The notes beneath the pieces are model-generated. The model was not told the DNA's origin, did no database searches, and was given only the letters and a program-made list of their open reading frames with translations. A stretch of 64,000 nucleotides of DNA from Thiocapsa roseopersicina (GTDB lineage Bacteria > Pseudomonadota > Gammaproteobacteria > Chromatiales > Chromatiaceae): contig NZ_FNNZ01000004.1 of the NCBI RefSeq assembly GCF_900106925.1, positions 124,001 to 188,000 on the forward strand, written 5' to 3'. Position 1 is the stretch's first letter, and each line of letters starts with the position of its first letter. Positions 53,778 through 64,000 of this stretch are shown here, one piece after another. The translations under genes were made by a program, and so were the position numbers.

Positions 53778-54686
53778 TTACAAGCAAGAGCGTGTGACAT
53801 TGTGCTGATCCGTCGATGGTGCCAGCGCCCGACCGGACGGCAGTCGAAAACCTTCCGGGTAGTCGGCGCGTACGAAATAGAGCCCTTGAGGTGGGGCGGT
53901 CACACCCCCGAGGCGGCGGTCGCGCAGCTCCAGAAGCTCGCGCGTCCACTCGACCGACGCCTCGCCGCGGCCGATCGTCATCAGCACGCCGGCGATGTTG
54001 CGAACCATATGGTGCAAAAACCCGTTGGCACCAACCCGCAGCTGAATGAGGCCATCCGTCTCGCTCAGCTCGAGATAGTGCAGATGGCGGATCGGACTCT
54101 TCGCCTGACAGGCGACCGCGCGAAAGCTGGAGAAGTCGTGCACGCCGACGAGTGCCTGTCCGGCCTCGCGCATGCGCTCGATATCCAAGGGCCGGTGGCT
54201 CCAGACGGCGCGGTCGCGCTGCAGGGGCGAGCGCGTCGCACGCACCATGATCAGGTAGCGATAGTGACGGGCCTGCGCCTCGAAACGGGCATGAAACCGT
54301 GGATCGACCGGACAGGCCCAGCGCACGGCGACATCGGGCGGAAGATTGACGTTGGTCCCGAGCACCCAGGCGCGCTCGGTGCGACGGGCCGCGGTGTCGA
54401 AATGCACCACCTGCTCGTCGGCATGAACACCGGCATCGGTGCGTCCGGCGCACTGGACGCGGATCGGGTGATCTGCGACGCGACCGATCGCCTCTTCGAG
54501 CGTCGCCTGGACGCTGCGCACGCCGACCTGGATCTGCCAGCCGCGAAACGCCGAGCCGTCGTATTCGATACCCATGGCGATCCGTTGCGGGCTCGCCGCG
54601 GTAGCCGGCGCCGATCCCTCGGGCTCGGGCGTGGAATCCGGACTCGGCCCGGATGCCCGCACGGTTCTCGGCGCCTGAATCGGCAC
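53778..54686 (-). CDS. truA: tRNA pseudouridine(38-40) synthase
   Basis: TruA isomerises uridines 38-40 in the anticodon arm of many tRNAs. The protein (302 residues from GTG 54686) has RIAMGIEYDGSAFRGWQ as first strand, the catalytic aspartate in VQCAGRTDAGVHADEQVVHF, and NGFLHHMVRNIAGVLMTIG. The GTG is chosen because the RIAMG strand must be included; it has GAGG 8 bases upstream. The N-terminal 35 residues (EGSAPATAASP) are a poorly conserved extension. It lies 17 bp downstream of fimV. Confidence 0.93.
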   Translation of the reverse strand: MPIQAPRTVRASGPSPDSTPEPEGSAPATAASPQRIAMGIEYDGSAFRGWQIQVGVRSVQATLEEAIGRVADHPIRVQCAGRTDAGVHADEQVVHFDTAARRTERAWVLGTNVNLPPDVAVRWACPVDPRFHARFEAQARHYRYLIMVRATRSPLQRDRAVWSHRPLDIERMREAGQALVGVHDFSSFRAVACQAKSPIRHLHYLELSETDGLIQLRVGANGFLHHMVRNIAGVLMTIGRGEASVEWTRELLELRDRRLGGVTAPPQGLYFVRADYPEGFRLPSGRALAPSTDQHNVTRSCL

Positions 54687-54703
54687 CGGGGTCACCTCGG
54701 CAT

Positions 54704-57622
54704 TCAGGCGAGTGTCCTCAACATGTCTTGCGCCTCGCTGCGCTGCTCCTCGCGACCGTCCGCGATCACTTCCTGGAGGATCTCGCGCGCGGAGGCGACA
54801 TCGTCCATATCCATGTAGGCGCGAGCGAGGTCGAGCTTGGTGGCGTTTTCGTCCCAGATCCCGGAGTCCATCGCCCATTGATCGGAGAGCGCATCGCCGG
54901 GGGACTCGAGCACGTCCTGTCGTGGCGCGCTTCGAGGCTTATCCGGTTTCGCTTGCGAGAGGCCTGCCTCGTCCCCGGGAAGCTCCAACCGCGAGAGCGA
55001 CGCCTCCGGCTCGGACTGCGCCGAGGCAGCCGGCGACGACGCAGCCGGAAATGAGTTAGCCGGCGGCGATCCTGCGTCGAGGAAGGCGTCGAGATCCAAA
55101 TCGCGCGAGTCGCGAAGATCGTCCAGCGTCAGGATCAAGTCGTCTTCGGCGAGAAGGTCGGCCTGCCGATCACGCTCGTCGGGATCCGCGGATTCGGGTA
55201 GGTCCAACAGACCGGAAAGCTCGGGCAGATCCGGCGGGCTATCCAAGGCGGAATCGTTGAACAAAAGCGGAAGATCCTCGTCCTCCGTCGGGAGGGACGG
55301 CACTTCTGCCGCCGGCGCGGGTGTCGCCGATCGGGAAGTTGGGCCGGGAGTCGGCCCGGGACGAGGTTTGGACTCGATCTCGTCGAGATCGAGCCTGAAG
55401 AAGTCGTTGTCGTCCTCGCGAGCCTCGCCGAACAACGCATCGGCAGCGCCGTCCGAAGGATGTCGTTGGTCGCCCGTTTCGGTTGCGGGGACGCCGGTCG
55501 CCTCGGTTATCGCCATGGTGGCCCCCGGGTCCCAGGTGCCGCCTTGCTCGACCACCGCGGCAATCGCGCTCAGCCGCTGCCAGCGCGCCGGCTCGGCGGT
55601 GTCCGCGCCGGCGGCCTTGAGATGCTGCATGAGCTTGCGCAACGCATCCGGGTTCTCGGATCCGGCATAGACCTCCGCCAGCTTGAATCGCACGTCGAGG
55701 CGTTCCGGCGAGCGCTTGAGCTCGCGCTTGAGCAGCTCCTCGGCCTCCTTGTAACGACCGTAGGCGATGTAGATATCGGCCTCGGAGAGTGCATCGGCCT
55801 CGTCGGTCTCCGTCTCGAAGTGCCCGAAAGAGGCCAGCTGGGAGGACGGCGTCAGCAACCCGGAGTCGATCTGCGGCTCTTGGGCCGCCGGCTCGGGTGT
55901 GGGCGGCTCCGGCTCGCGCGGCGGCGCGAGGCTGGCATCGGCCCGCGACCGGGCCGCTGCATCGGCCGAGAGACGCTCGGAAGCATCGGGCTCGTGCGTA
56001 GCCGGCTCAGGCTGCAGCTCATGATCGGGGAAGTCGAGGACGGCGGAGTCGATACTCCATTCGTCTTCGTTATCCTCCTGCTCGCGGCGACGACGACGTG
56101 CCGACAGCAACGAGAATGCGAGGACGCCGAGGGCGGTCACCCCGGCGAAACCGGCCAACGGGAGCAGATAGTCATGCCAGGTTGAGGTGGACGCGGTGTC
56201 GGTCTCCGCCGGAGTCGCGATCTCCTCGTCCTCCACCGACGCCGGGGCCGCCGGGGATATTTCGGCTTCGACCTCGGCGACGCTCGGGTCGACGCCCGGA
56301 GCCTCCTCGCCCGGAGCCGTCTCGATCTCCTCGGCAATGGACTCCGACCCCTCGGGGGCGGCGATCTCCGTCTCCACAACCACCGGATCGGGCACCTCCG
56401 CGGAAGATTCCGAATCGACCTCGATCGCGACGGATTCGCCCGACGCTCCCTGAAGGCGCGCCACCTCGGCGTTTCTCAGTTGCAGCAGGTTCTGGATGTC
56501 GGTGAGCTGCGTCTCCAGGTCGCGGACCCGTTCGCGAAGCTCCTCGGTCTCCTGACGGGCCGATTCGCTCGCCTCGATCACCAGCAGTAGCTCCTGCTCC
56601 AGATCAGCCCCTGGTGACAGCGCGCTCCCGGAGTCCGGTCCGGTATCAACGGCGGCTTGCGCCGGCGCCGCCTCGACGGTGCCGGGGACGGTTCCGGACA
56701 CCGCACCGGCAGCTGCGCCCGCGATGCGCAGACGGGCGCTCTCAGCCGCTGCGGCGTCCTCGATCCGAGCAACCTCGGTGATGGGCGTACGACGCACCGT
56801 GCCACCCTGCAGCGCCGCCTGAAGCTCCGCCGCCGCGGCGGTCTCGTCGAGCGCAAACAATTCGGCACGCGTGGGGATGACGAGTGTCTTGCCGGCGATC
56901 AGACGATCGATGTCGCCGTTGATGAAGGCGTCCTGATTGTTGCGATAAAGCGCCAGAGCGGTCTGGGCCGCCGTCGCGCCTGCGGTTTGAGCCCCGCGCG
57001 CCAGTCGCAACAGACCCGTCCCGGAACGCACGGGACCAAAATAGGCGGGGAACCCATCCGCCCCGCCCGGGATCCGAGAGACTGGCTGCGACGGGGGCCG
57101 ATCGACAGCATCGCTGCGCGGCGGTGCGGGGTCGGCGCGCGCAGCCGATCGAGGTGGCGCAGGGGGCGTCGCCGGTCGACGATCCGCAATGGCGGGCGGG
57201 CGAACCGCCGGTGCGGGACGCTCGGACATCGAGGGAGGATCCAGGAGAACCGTAAATTCCTTGACCAGTTGACCGGCCGGCCAGACGACCTCGACGAGAA
57301 AGTCCATGAAGGGCTCGCGGATCGGCTCGCGACTCGTGATGCGGATCACCGCATCCCCGCGCCCGGACATCTCAGGTTTAAAGGCGAGCTGCGTCAGAAA
57401 GTGATAGCGCTCGATGCCGGATTTCGCGAAGGCATCCGCGGTGGCGAGCGACGCTCTGATGGTGTCGAGCTCGTCGGATTTGACGTCGAAGAGAGCGATC
57501 TCGCCGACGAAGGGTTGGTTGAGGGCAGACTCGGTACGTAATCCTCCGAGACCGAGGGCAAAAGCGTCGGTGCCCATCAGGGCCAAGACAATGATCGACG
57601 CCGGAATGACCTGACGAGACAT
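54704..57622 (-). CDS. fimV: FimV/HubP polar landmark protein
   Basis: FimV-type proteins mark the cell pole and organise type IV pili, flagella and chromosome origin. The 972-residue protein has a signal peptide (MSRQVIPASIIVLALMGTDA), the N-terminal FimV domain (ALGLGGLRTESALNQPFVGE), a LysM-like segment (YRNNQDAFINGDIDRLIAGK), a coiled coil (ESARQETEELRERVRDLETQ), one membrane helix (YLLPLAGFAGVTALGVLAF) and a long acidic cytoplasmic part with TPR-like segments (IYIAYGRYKEAEELLKRELK). It ends with the conserved FimV C-terminal helices (TKLDLARAYMDMDDVASARE). The ATG at 57622 gives the signal peptide. Its link to the pilin cluster elsewhere in the window is notable. Confidence 0.93.
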   Translation of the reverse strand: MSRQVIPASIIVLALMGTDAFALGLGGLRTESALNQPFVGEIALFDVKSDELDTIRASLATADAFAKSGIERYHFLTQLAFKPEMSGRGDAVIRITSREPIREPFMDFLVEVVWPAGQLVKEFTVLLDPPSMSERPAPAVRPPAIADRRPATPPAPPRSAARADPAPPRSDAVDRPPSQPVSRIPGGADGFPAYFGPVRSGTGLLRLARGAQTAGATAAQTALALYRNNQDAFINGDIDRLIAGKTLVIPTRAELFALDETAAAAELQAALQGGTVRRTPITEVARIEDAAAAESARLRIAGAAAGAVSGTVPGTVEAAPAQAAVDTGPDSGSALSPGADLEQELLLVIEASESARQETEELRERVRDLETQLTDIQNLLQLRNAEVARLQGASGESVAIEVDSESSAEVPDPVVVETEIAAPEGSESIAEEIETAPGEEAPGVDPSVAEVEAEISPAAPASVEDEEIATPAETDTASTSTWHDYLLPLAGFAGVTALGVLAFSLLSARRRRREQEDNEDEWSIDSAVLDFPDHELQPEPATHEPDASERLSADAAARSRADASLAPPREPEPPTPEPAAQEPQIDSGLLTPSSQLASFGHFETETDEADALSEADIYIAYGRYKEAEELLKRELKRSPERLDVRFKLAEVYAGSENPDALRKLMQHLKAAGADTAEPARWQRLSAIAAVVEQGGTWDPGATMAITEATGVPATETGDQRHPSDGAADALFGEAREDDNDFFRLDLDEIESKPRPGPTPGPTSRSATPAPAAEVPSLPTEDEDLPLLFNDSALDSPPDLPELSGLLDLPESADPDERDRQADLLAEDDLILTLDDLRDSRDLDLDAFLDAGSPPANSFPAASSPAASAQSEPEASLSRLELPGDEAGLSQAKPDKPRSAPRQDVLESPGDALSDQWAMDSGIWDENATKLDLARAYMDMDDVASAREILQEVIADGREEQRSEAQDMLRTLA

Positions 57623-57784
57623 CCGCCTCCCTCGTGCGCTGGCGGCATCGGACCGCCGGGATTGGGAGGGCCGGCGGCCGATGGCTCGTCCGGCCCGAAT
57701 TCCCCCTGAAGCAACCGGACTATATCCGAACGCGTCCGTGCACACCAAGAACGGCTTGTGCCCCGGAGGTCGAATGCGACCGGA

Positions 57785-58897
57785 TCAGCGCGCGATCAGG
57801 ATGCGCAGCATACGTCGCAGCGGCTCGGCTGCACCCCAGAGCAACTGGTCGCCGACCGTGAAGGCCGTCAGATAACGTTCGCCGAGATTCATCTTGCGCA
57901 GCCGCCCGACCGGGACGGTCAGGGTGCCGGTGACCGCAGCCGGAGACAGGCCCTGCACCGTCTCTTGCCGATCGTTGGGGACGAGCCGCACCCAGTCGTT
58001 GGAGGCGGCGATGATCTCCTCGATCTGCGCGATCGAGCAATCACGTGTCAGCTTGACGGTCAGGCCCTGACTATGGCAGCGCATGGCACCGATGCGCACG
58101 CAGAGACCGTCGATCGGCACCGGATCGCCCTCGCGCCCGAGGATCTTGTTGGTCTCGGCCATGCCCTTCCATTCCTCGCGGCTCTGACCGTTCGGCAAGG
58201 CGGTGTCGATCCAGGGGATCAGACTGCCGGCCAGAGGCGCCCCGAAGTTCTCGGTCGGGAATGCGGTGCCCCGCATGGTCTCGGTGACGCGCCGATCGAT
58301 CTCCAGAATGGCGGATGCGGGATCGTCCAGGAGCGGCGAGACCGCGCCATGCAGCGCGCCCATCTGGGACAGCAGCTCGCGCATGTTCTTGGCACCCGCG
58401 CCGGAGGCCGCCTGATAGGTCATGGCGCTGATCCATTCGACCAGACCCTCGCGAAACAGCCCGCCGATCGCCATCAGCATCAGACTCACGGTGCAGTTGC
58501 CGCCGATGAAGTCGCGCTTACCCTGCTCCAGTGCAGCATCGATCACCGGCTGATTGACCGGATCCAGGATGATGGTCGCGTTCGGGTCCATGCGCAGCGC
58601 CGAGGCCGCATCGATCCAATAGCCGTCCCAGCCGGTGGCGCGCAGCTTGGGATAGATCGCCTTGGTGTAGTCCCCGCCCTGGCAGGTCAGGATGAGGTCC
58701 ATCTCGCGCAGTGCATCGATGGACTCGGCATCCTGCAGCGGACGTGCGCCCTGTCCGACGTCCGGACCCGGCTGACCGACCTGCGAGGTGGTGAAGAAGA
58801 CCGCCTCCGGGATCAGGTCGAAATCGCCCTCCGCCCGCATGCGGTCCATCAAGACCGAGCCGACCATGCCACGCCAGCCGATGAATCCGACACGCAT
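57785..58897 (-). CDS. asd: Aspartate-semialdehyde dehydrogenase
   Basis: Asd reduces aspartyl phosphate to the semialdehyde, leading to lysine/diaminopimelate, threonine and methionine. The 370-residue protein starts [20 protein letters not shown] (NADP-binding) and has the catalytic cysteine in [19 protein letters not shown], plus [17 protein letters not shown] and [20 protein letters not shown]. It is the long gammaproteobacterial type. It lies between leuB and fimV as in Pseudomonas. A GCCTCCTGCCTCCTGCC tandem sits in the gap to leuB (about 58945-58965). Confidence 0.96.
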   Translation of the reverse strand: MRVGFIGWRGMVGSVLMDRMRAEGDFDLIPEAVFFTTSQVGQPGPDVGQGARPLQDAESIDALREMDLILTCQGGDYTKAIYPKLRATGWDGYWIDAASALRMDPNATIILDPVNQPVIDAALEQGKRDFIGGNCTVSLMLMAIGGLFREGLVEWISAMTYQAASGAGAKNMRELLSQMGALHGAVSPLLDDPASAILEIDRRVTETMRGTAFPTENFGAPLAGSLIPWIDTALPNGQSREEWKGMAETNKILGREGDPVPIDGLCVRIGAMRCHSQGLTVKLTRDCSIAQIEEIIAASNDWVRLVPNDRQETVQGLSPAAVTGTLTVPVGRLRKMNLGERYLTAFTVGDQLLWGAAEPLRRMLRILIAR

Positions 58898-59012
58898 CAT
58901 TGAGCTACTCCGCAATCGTGGATCGTTGTGTCTTTCGTTGGGCTTCCTGCCTCCTGCCTCCTGCCAAACCGAAGCTAATGGCTAATGGCTGGCGGCTGGA
59001 AGCTGGCGGCCC

Positions 59013-60101
<1,089 letters not shown>

Positions 60102-60125
60102 TCCAGTCTCGTGTTATTCCGCTCT

Positions 60126-60211
60126 CAAACCGCGCCCGGTTCAGTATGCGTCGTTTGTCGGAGTGGCTTGACCGAGCCGGCTCCGACGACCGTCGGAGCC
60201 GGCTCGGCTTA
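60126..60211. repeat. Palindrome-ended intergenic repeat, copy 10
   Basis: The arms AAACCGCGCC (from 60127) and GGCTCGGCTTA (60201-60211) are degenerate, but the core TATGCGTCGTTTGTCGGAGTGG and the perfect-stem GCCGGCTCCGACGACCGTCGGAGCCGGC are clearly those of this family. Confidence 0.7.
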
Positions 60212-60238
60212 ACAACGATTCAAAAACAACCGAAAGAC

Positions 60239-60273
60239 GTAGGATGGGTAGAGCGCAGCGAAACCCATCCTCC
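60239..60273. repeat. GGATGGGT palindromic intergenic repeat, copy 2
   Basis: GTAGGATGGGTAGAGC and AAACCCATCCTCC form a 9-bp inverted repeat, in opposite orientation to the copy near rluB at 1445-1480. In one frame it reads VGWVERSETHP, a well-known false peptide. Confidence 0.7.
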
Positions 60274-60315
60274 AAGCACCAAGGTCTCACATCTCCATCC
60301 CAAGATGGCAGCGAA

Positions 60316-60978
60316 TCAAACGCCCAATCCGGGCGGCGGCGCGACAAAGAGCCAGGGCGCCTCGCGCCGCCGCCGCTCCTCGTAGGCACGGATGGCAGCG
60401 CCTTGCTCCAAGGTCACGCCGATGTCGTCCAGGCCCTTGAGCAGACGCTCTTTGTTGCCTGCGTCGACCTCGAACGCAATGCGGGTGCCGTCGTCCAGCA
60501 CGAGCACCTGCCCGGGCAGATCGACCTCGACCCGCAGCGCCTGCGGACCGCCCGCGCGGGCAAAGAGGTCGTCGACGATCGTCGGCGCCAGAACGATCGG
60601 CAGAAGACCGTTCTTAAAGCAGTTGTTGTGAAAGATGTCGGCAAAGCTCGGGGCAATGATGACGCGCAGCCCGAAATCGGCGATCGCCCAGGGCGCGTGC
60701 TCGCGCGAGGAGCCGCAGCCGAAGTTCTCGCGGGCCAACAGGATCTGCGCGTTCGCGTATCTCGGGTCATTCAGCACGAAGGTCGGATTCACCGGCCGGT
60801 GCGTGCAGTCCATACCCGGCTCGCCGTGATCCAGATAGCGCAGCTCGTCGAAAAGATACGGCCCGAAGCCGGTGCGCGCGATGCTCTTCAGAAACTGCTT
60901 CGGGATGATGGCGTCGGTATCGACGTTCGAGCGATCGAGCGGCGCGACGATGCCGGTGAAGTTTTGGAAGGGTTCCAT
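60316..60978 (-). CDS. leuD: 3-isopropylmalate dehydratase small subunit
   Basis: LeuD is the swivelling small subunit that with LeuC isomerises 2- to 3-isopropylmalate. The 220-residue protein has the motif [35 protein letters not shown] (about residues 80-94), which is the substrate-binding loop, and [20 protein letters not shown]. The ATG shares one base with the leuC stop, so they are translated together. Confidence 0.96.
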   Translation of the reverse strand: MEPFQNFTGIVAPLDRSNVDTDAIIPKQFLKSIARTGFGPYLFDELRYLDHGEPGMDCTHRPVNPTFVLNDPRYANAQILLARENFGCGSSREHAPWAIADFGLRVIIAPSFADIFHNNCFKNGLLPIVLAPTIVDDLFARAGGPQALRVEVDLPGQVLVLDDGTRIAFEVDAGNKERLLKGLDDIGVTLEQGAAIRAYEERRRREAPWLFVAPPPGLGV

Positions 60979-62381
60979 CAGAGCTCCCTCACGTCGACGA
61001 AGTGACCTGTCACCGCCGCGGCGGCGGCCATCGCGGGGCTGACCAAATGGGTGCGACCCCCTTGACCCTGTCGGCCCTCGAAATTGCGGTTGGATGTGGA
61101 GGCACAGCGCTCACCCGGCTCGAGCCGATCGGCGTTCATCGCCAGACACATGGAGCAGCCCGGCTCGCGCCACTCGAAACCGGCCTCGGTGAAGATACGG
61201 TCCAGGCCCTCGGCCTCGGCCTGCGCCTTGACCAGACCGGAGCCGGGCACGACCAGCGCCAGTTGGATGCTGTCGGCGACCTTGCGGCCTTTGACGACCT
61301 CGGCCGCGGCGCGCAGGTCTTCGATCCGCGAATTGGTGCAGGAGCCAATGAAGATCTTGTCCGGGCGGATGTCGCGGATCGCGGTGCCGGCCTCGAGACC
61401 CATGTAGTCGAGCGCACGGCGGATCCCCTCGGCCCGCACCGGATCCTGCTCGTCGCGCGGATCCGGAACCTGACCATCGATCGGAACCACCATCTCGGGC
61501 GATGTGCCCCAGGTCACCTGCGGCTGGATCTTCGCCGCATCCATCCGGACCACGCGATCGAAATGGGCGTCCGGGTCGCTGACCAAGGTGCGCCAATGGG
61601 CGGCTCCCTGCTCGAAGAGGTCGCCGGCCGGGGCATAGGGACGGCCGCGCAGATAGTCGATCGTCTTCTCGTCGACACCGATCAACCCCGCCCGCGCCCC
61701 GGCCTCGATGGCCATGTTGCAGACGGTCATGCGCCCTTCCATCGAGAGTGCGCGGATGGCATCGCCGGCAAACTCGATCACCGAGCCCGTTCCGCCGGCC
61801 GTGCCGATCTCGCCGATGATGGCGAGCACGATGTCCTTCGCGGTGACGCCCGGCCCGACCTGTCCGTCGATGCTGATCAGGAGCGTCTTGGACTTGCGTT
61901 GGATCAGGCACTGGGTCGCGAGCACATGCTCGACCTCGGAGGTACCGATCCCGAAGGCGAGCGCACCGAAGGCGCCGTGGGTCGAGGTGTGGGAGTCGCC
62001 GCAGACGACGGTCGTGCCCGGCAAGGTAAAACCCTGCTCCGGGCCAATCACGTGCACGACACCCTGGCGCGGATCGGACATCCGAAACTCGGTGATCCCG
62101 AACTCGGCACAGTTGCTGTCGAGCGTCTCGACCTGGATCTTGGAGACCGGATCGGTAATGCCGGCCGCGAGATCGCGCGTCGGGACATTGTGATCCGGCA
62201 CGGCCAGATTCGCCGCGACCCGCCACGGACGCCGACCGGCCAGACGCAGCCCCTCGAACGCCTGCGGCGAGGTCACCTCATGCACGAGCTGGCGGTCGAT
62301 GTAGAGCAGGGCCGTGCCGTTCTCGTCGAGATGGACGACATGCTCGTCCCAAAGTTTAGCGTAGAGGGTCTTGGCACCCAT
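60978..62381 (-). CDS. leuC: 3-isopropylmalate dehydratase large subunit
   Basis: LeuC carries the [4Fe-4S] cluster of isopropylmalate isomerase. The 467-residue protein starts [20 protein letters not shown] and has the cluster cysteine in [19 protein letters not shown] and the pair in [16 protein letters not shown]. It is the first gene of leuCDB; a gap of 89 bp separates it from the phosphoesterase gene. Confidence 0.97.
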   Translation of the reverse strand: MGAKTLYAKLWDEHVVHLDENGTALLYIDRQLVHEVTSPQAFEGLRLAGRRPWRVAANLAVPDHNVPTRDLAAGITDPVSKIQVETLDSNCAEFGITEFRMSDPRQGVVHVIGPEQGFTLPGTTVVCGDSHTSTHGAFGALAFGIGTSEVEHVLATQCLIQRKSKTLLISIDGQVGPGVTAKDIVLAIIGEIGTAGGTGSVIEFAGDAIRALSMEGRMTVCNMAIEAGARAGLIGVDEKTIDYLRGRPYAPAGDLFEQGAAHWRTLVSDPDAHFDRVVRMDAAKIQPQVTWGTSPEMVVPIDGQVPDPRDEQDPVRAEGIRRALDYMGLEAGTAIRDIRPDKIFIGSCTNSRIEDLRAAAEVVKGRKVADSIQLALVVPGSGLVKAQAEAEGLDRIFTEAGFEWREPGCSMCLAMNADRLEPGERCASTSNRNFEGRQGQGGRTHLVSPAMAAAAAVTGHFVDVREL

Positions 62382-62470
62382 GGCTCCGGCCTCGAAACAA
62401 AAACGAATCGCGAAGGATAAACGCCGGGGCAGTCAAACTCAATTGCGGCGGCGCAGCATGTCCACGAGCT

Positions 62471-63436
62471 TCACTCCTGTATCAACCGATCCCGCGAAAT
62501 CGGATACATCTCGCTGACCCCGAACGGCTCCTCGGCCTGCGCATCGACACTGATCCAGACCCCGCCGACCACGGGCGAGCCAGGTACCTCGGTGCGCACG
62601 AAGCGCCTGAAGGGCGCGCCCGTCGCCGGGTCGATCAGGGGGCGATCGTGCTTGAAGCGATGCGTGTCGCCGTGGATCGCAAGCACTGGCCCCGGATAGG
62701 CGCCCATCAGCTCGACGAGTGCGCGCCGCAGCCGAACGAAACCACGCGCCGGACGGGCCTTCTCGAATTGCGGATTCGAGTGAAAGACGATGACCATCGC
62801 GGACGCGTCGCGCTCCGCGGCCAGCGCGGTCGCTTGGCGAAGAAAATGCACGTTCGCGACGTCGCGCGCCTCGAATTCGGCGACCGCGGCCGGGTCGTCC
62901 GGCGCATAGCCGTTGTTGCTGCCGACGACATGGACCGAGACGAAAAGGACCCCGTCGCGGATGAAGGTGTAGTTCTCCGGATAGTCGGTCGCGTCGGCGC
63001 CCTCGCCGCGAAAGGCACCGAGACGATCGAGCCGCAAGACGCCCGGATCCCCGTAGAAGATCTCGCGCACCCGCGCGAGCCGCTCCCGCGGGTCCTTGGC
63101 GCCGGCACGCTCACGATTACAATCGGTCCATTCATTGTCGCCGGGCGTGAAGACGACAGGCACGGCCCGCGCCCGAAAGAGATCCGCGATCGCCTCGAGG
63201 TTGGCGTCCGTGCAGGGACTGCTGCCGGACTTGATGTCGCCGACATGGATCAGCAAGGGCGTCCCTTCGGCCTCGGCCGTGTCGAAGAGTTCGCGAAGCT
63301 GCTCGGTCTCGGCGGAGAAATAGGGCAGATCGCCGGCCGCGAAGAAGCGGAGCGGCTCGGCCCGGGCGGACGCTGCGCTCAGGAGGACGAGCAAAGCGAC
63401 TGGCCAAACGCCGAGCTGTTTCGGATGTCGATACAT
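62471..63436 (-). CDS. Secreted calcineurin-like metallophosphoesterase
   Basis: The 321-residue protein begins with a signal peptide (PVALLVLLSAASARAEPLRF) and has the calcineurin motifs FAAGDLPYF (D), HVGDIKSG (GD), TPGDNEWTDCNRE (GDN), FHSNPQFEK and AIHGDTHRFKHDRP (H and GDTH), so metal ligands are present. It acts in the periplasm or outside; the substrate is unknown. It is followed by leuC in the same direction. It may be regulated separately; no promoter was identified. Confidence 0.86.
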   Translation of the reverse strand: MYRHPKQLGVWPVALLVLLSAASARAEPLRFFAAGDLPYFSAETEQLRELFDTAEAEGTPLLIHVGDIKSGSSPCTDANLEAIADLFRARAVPVVFTPGDNEWTDCNRERAGAKDPRERLARVREIFYGDPGVLRLDRLGAFRGEGADATDYPENYTFIRDGVLFVSVHVVGSNNGYAPDDPAAVAEFEARDVANVHFLRQATALAAERDASAMVIVFHSNPQFEKARPARGFVRLRRALVELMGAYPGPVLAIHGDTHRFKHDRPLIDPATGAPFRRFVRTEVPGSPVVGGVWISVDAQAEEPFGVSEMYPISRDRLIQE

Positions 63437-63515
63437 GACTTTCGTGCTCCCGCGGTTCCCTTCAACCCAGATCCGTTTTCCGACCCCGCGGATCGGGATC
63501 CGTTAGAATCGGCTC

Positions 63516-64000
63516 ATGATAACGCCCAATCCCACCCCCTACGCCGATCTCAGCCCGGATCTCGTGCTCACCGCGATCGAGAGCCTCGGGCTGCCGACCG
63601 ACGGTCGCATGCTCGCACTCAACAGTTACGAGAATCGCGTCTATCAGATCGGGATCGAGGATGCGCAGCCGCTCATCGCCAAGTTCTACCGACCCGGACG
63701 CTGGAGCGACGAGGCCATCCTGGAGGAGCACAGCTTCACCCGGACGCTGGCCGAGCATGAGATCCCGGCGGTGCCGCCGTCGGTCATCGAGGGCCGCACC
63801 CTGCACGCCTATGCCGGCCACCGCTTCTCGCTCACGCCTCGGCGCGGCGGTCGCACGCCCGAGCTTGACGACCCGAGCGTCCTCGAGTGGCTCGGGCGTC
63901 TGCTCGGGCGCATCCATGCGATCGGCGCACTCGAGCCCTTCGCGCACCGCCCGACGCTCGACATCGCCTCGTTCGGCGAGGAGCCGCGCGCCTTTCTGCT
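63516..64000 (+). CDS. srkA: Stress response kinase A (SrkA/RdoA), truncated by window end
   Basis: The first 161 residues match the aminoglycoside-phosphotransferase-like kinase SrkA (YihE): PDLVLTAIESLGLPTDGRML, LNSYENRVYQIGIEDAQPLI, AKFYRPGRWSDEAILEEHSF (phosphate-binding lysine) and LEWLGRLLGRIHAIGAL. SrkA phosphorylates protein Ser/Thr and protects against redox stress. The gene continues beyond base 64000; the catalytic loop is not in the window. Start ATG 63516. Confidence 0.9.
   Translation, partial: MITPNPTPYADLSPDLVLTAIESLGLPTDGRMLALNSYENRVYQIGIEDAQPLIAKFYRPGRWSDEAILEEHSFTRTLAEHEIPAVPPSVIEGRTLHAYAGHRFSLTPRRGGRTPELDDPSVLEWLGRLLGRIHAIGALEPFAHRPTLDIASFGEEPRAFL

Noticed and set aside
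54575-54575. TruA start at ATG 54575 (MGIEYDG)
   Set aside because: It would remove the first core strand RIAMG, which is conserved; a GTG upstream fits better.
60244-61005. Plus-strand frame starting MGRAQRNPSSKHQ
   Set aside because: The start is the translated GGATGGGT repeat, and the rest is antisense to leuD.

Overview
The window looks like chromosomal DNA of a GC-rich gammaproteobacterium, most probably a purple sulfur bacterium or close relative (Chromatiaceae-like). Reasons: the gene orders leuC-leuD-leuB-asd-fimV-truA-trpF...accD-folC-SPOR-cvpA-purF-metZ and lepA-lepB-DUF4845-rnc-era-recO-pdxJ are typical of gammaproteobacteria, and a DsrC-type two-cysteine sulfur-relay protein and a CsoS1D-like microcompartment protein point to a sulfur-oxidising autotroph. 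The species cannot be fixed from the sequence alone. No phage, plasmid, CRISPR or rRNA was seen; 66 coding genes (one broken by an amber codon, one cut by the window edge) and two tRNAs are annotated.

Layout. 1-6.7 kb: minus-strand housekeeping series (RNase AM, YciO-like protein, M50 protease, trpS, scpA, scpB, rluB, then an Lrp-type sensor domain). 6.8-15.6 kb: accessory genes: an unknown 248-residue protein, a sigma-54-type ATPase regulator without its GAFTGA loop, a TauE/SafE-like membrane protein, a DUF3050 protein beside a DsrC-like protein, a short hybrid-cluster protein with an FNR-type site upstream, a periplasmic alpha-carbonic anhydrase, a CYTH-like protein and a split chromate transporter. 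16-20.8 kb: tRNA-Met, ychF, manC, an inositol-monophosphatase family gene, a Sel1 protein and tRNA-Leu with a strong terminator. 20.9-23.5 kb: a compact set of a GlgC paralogue lacking catalytic residues, a DNA-glycosylase gene split by an in-frame amber codon, and a tandem-BMC shell protein. 23.7-30.3 kb: the lepA-to-pdxJ operon. 30.7-34.5 kb: a probable electrophile-defence module (YqhD-like reductase, pirin, azoreductase) divergent from a LysR regulator over a perfect 12-bp inverted repeat. 34.5-39.3 kb: mtgA, an NDUFA9-like protein, an SDR without its catalytic Tyr, an HPF-like protein, two terminators that may end unannotated small RNAs, and a Nei/Fpg glycosylase. 39.4-43.9 kb: a lipoprotein and a minor-pilin cluster, the last member carrying 26 Pro-Glu dipeptides. 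44-63.4 kb: the metZ-purF-...-leuC biosynthetic block, and finally the start of srkA.

The most unusual feature is a dispersed family of roughly 85-bp elements with 11-bp inverted ends (TAAACCGCGYC type). About a dozen copies or fragments lie between genes. In five cases the first three bases of the element are the stop codon of the adjacent gene, and arm variants change together at both ends. Two copies are fused to a second palindromic repeat, and two loci carry back-to-back inverted pairs.
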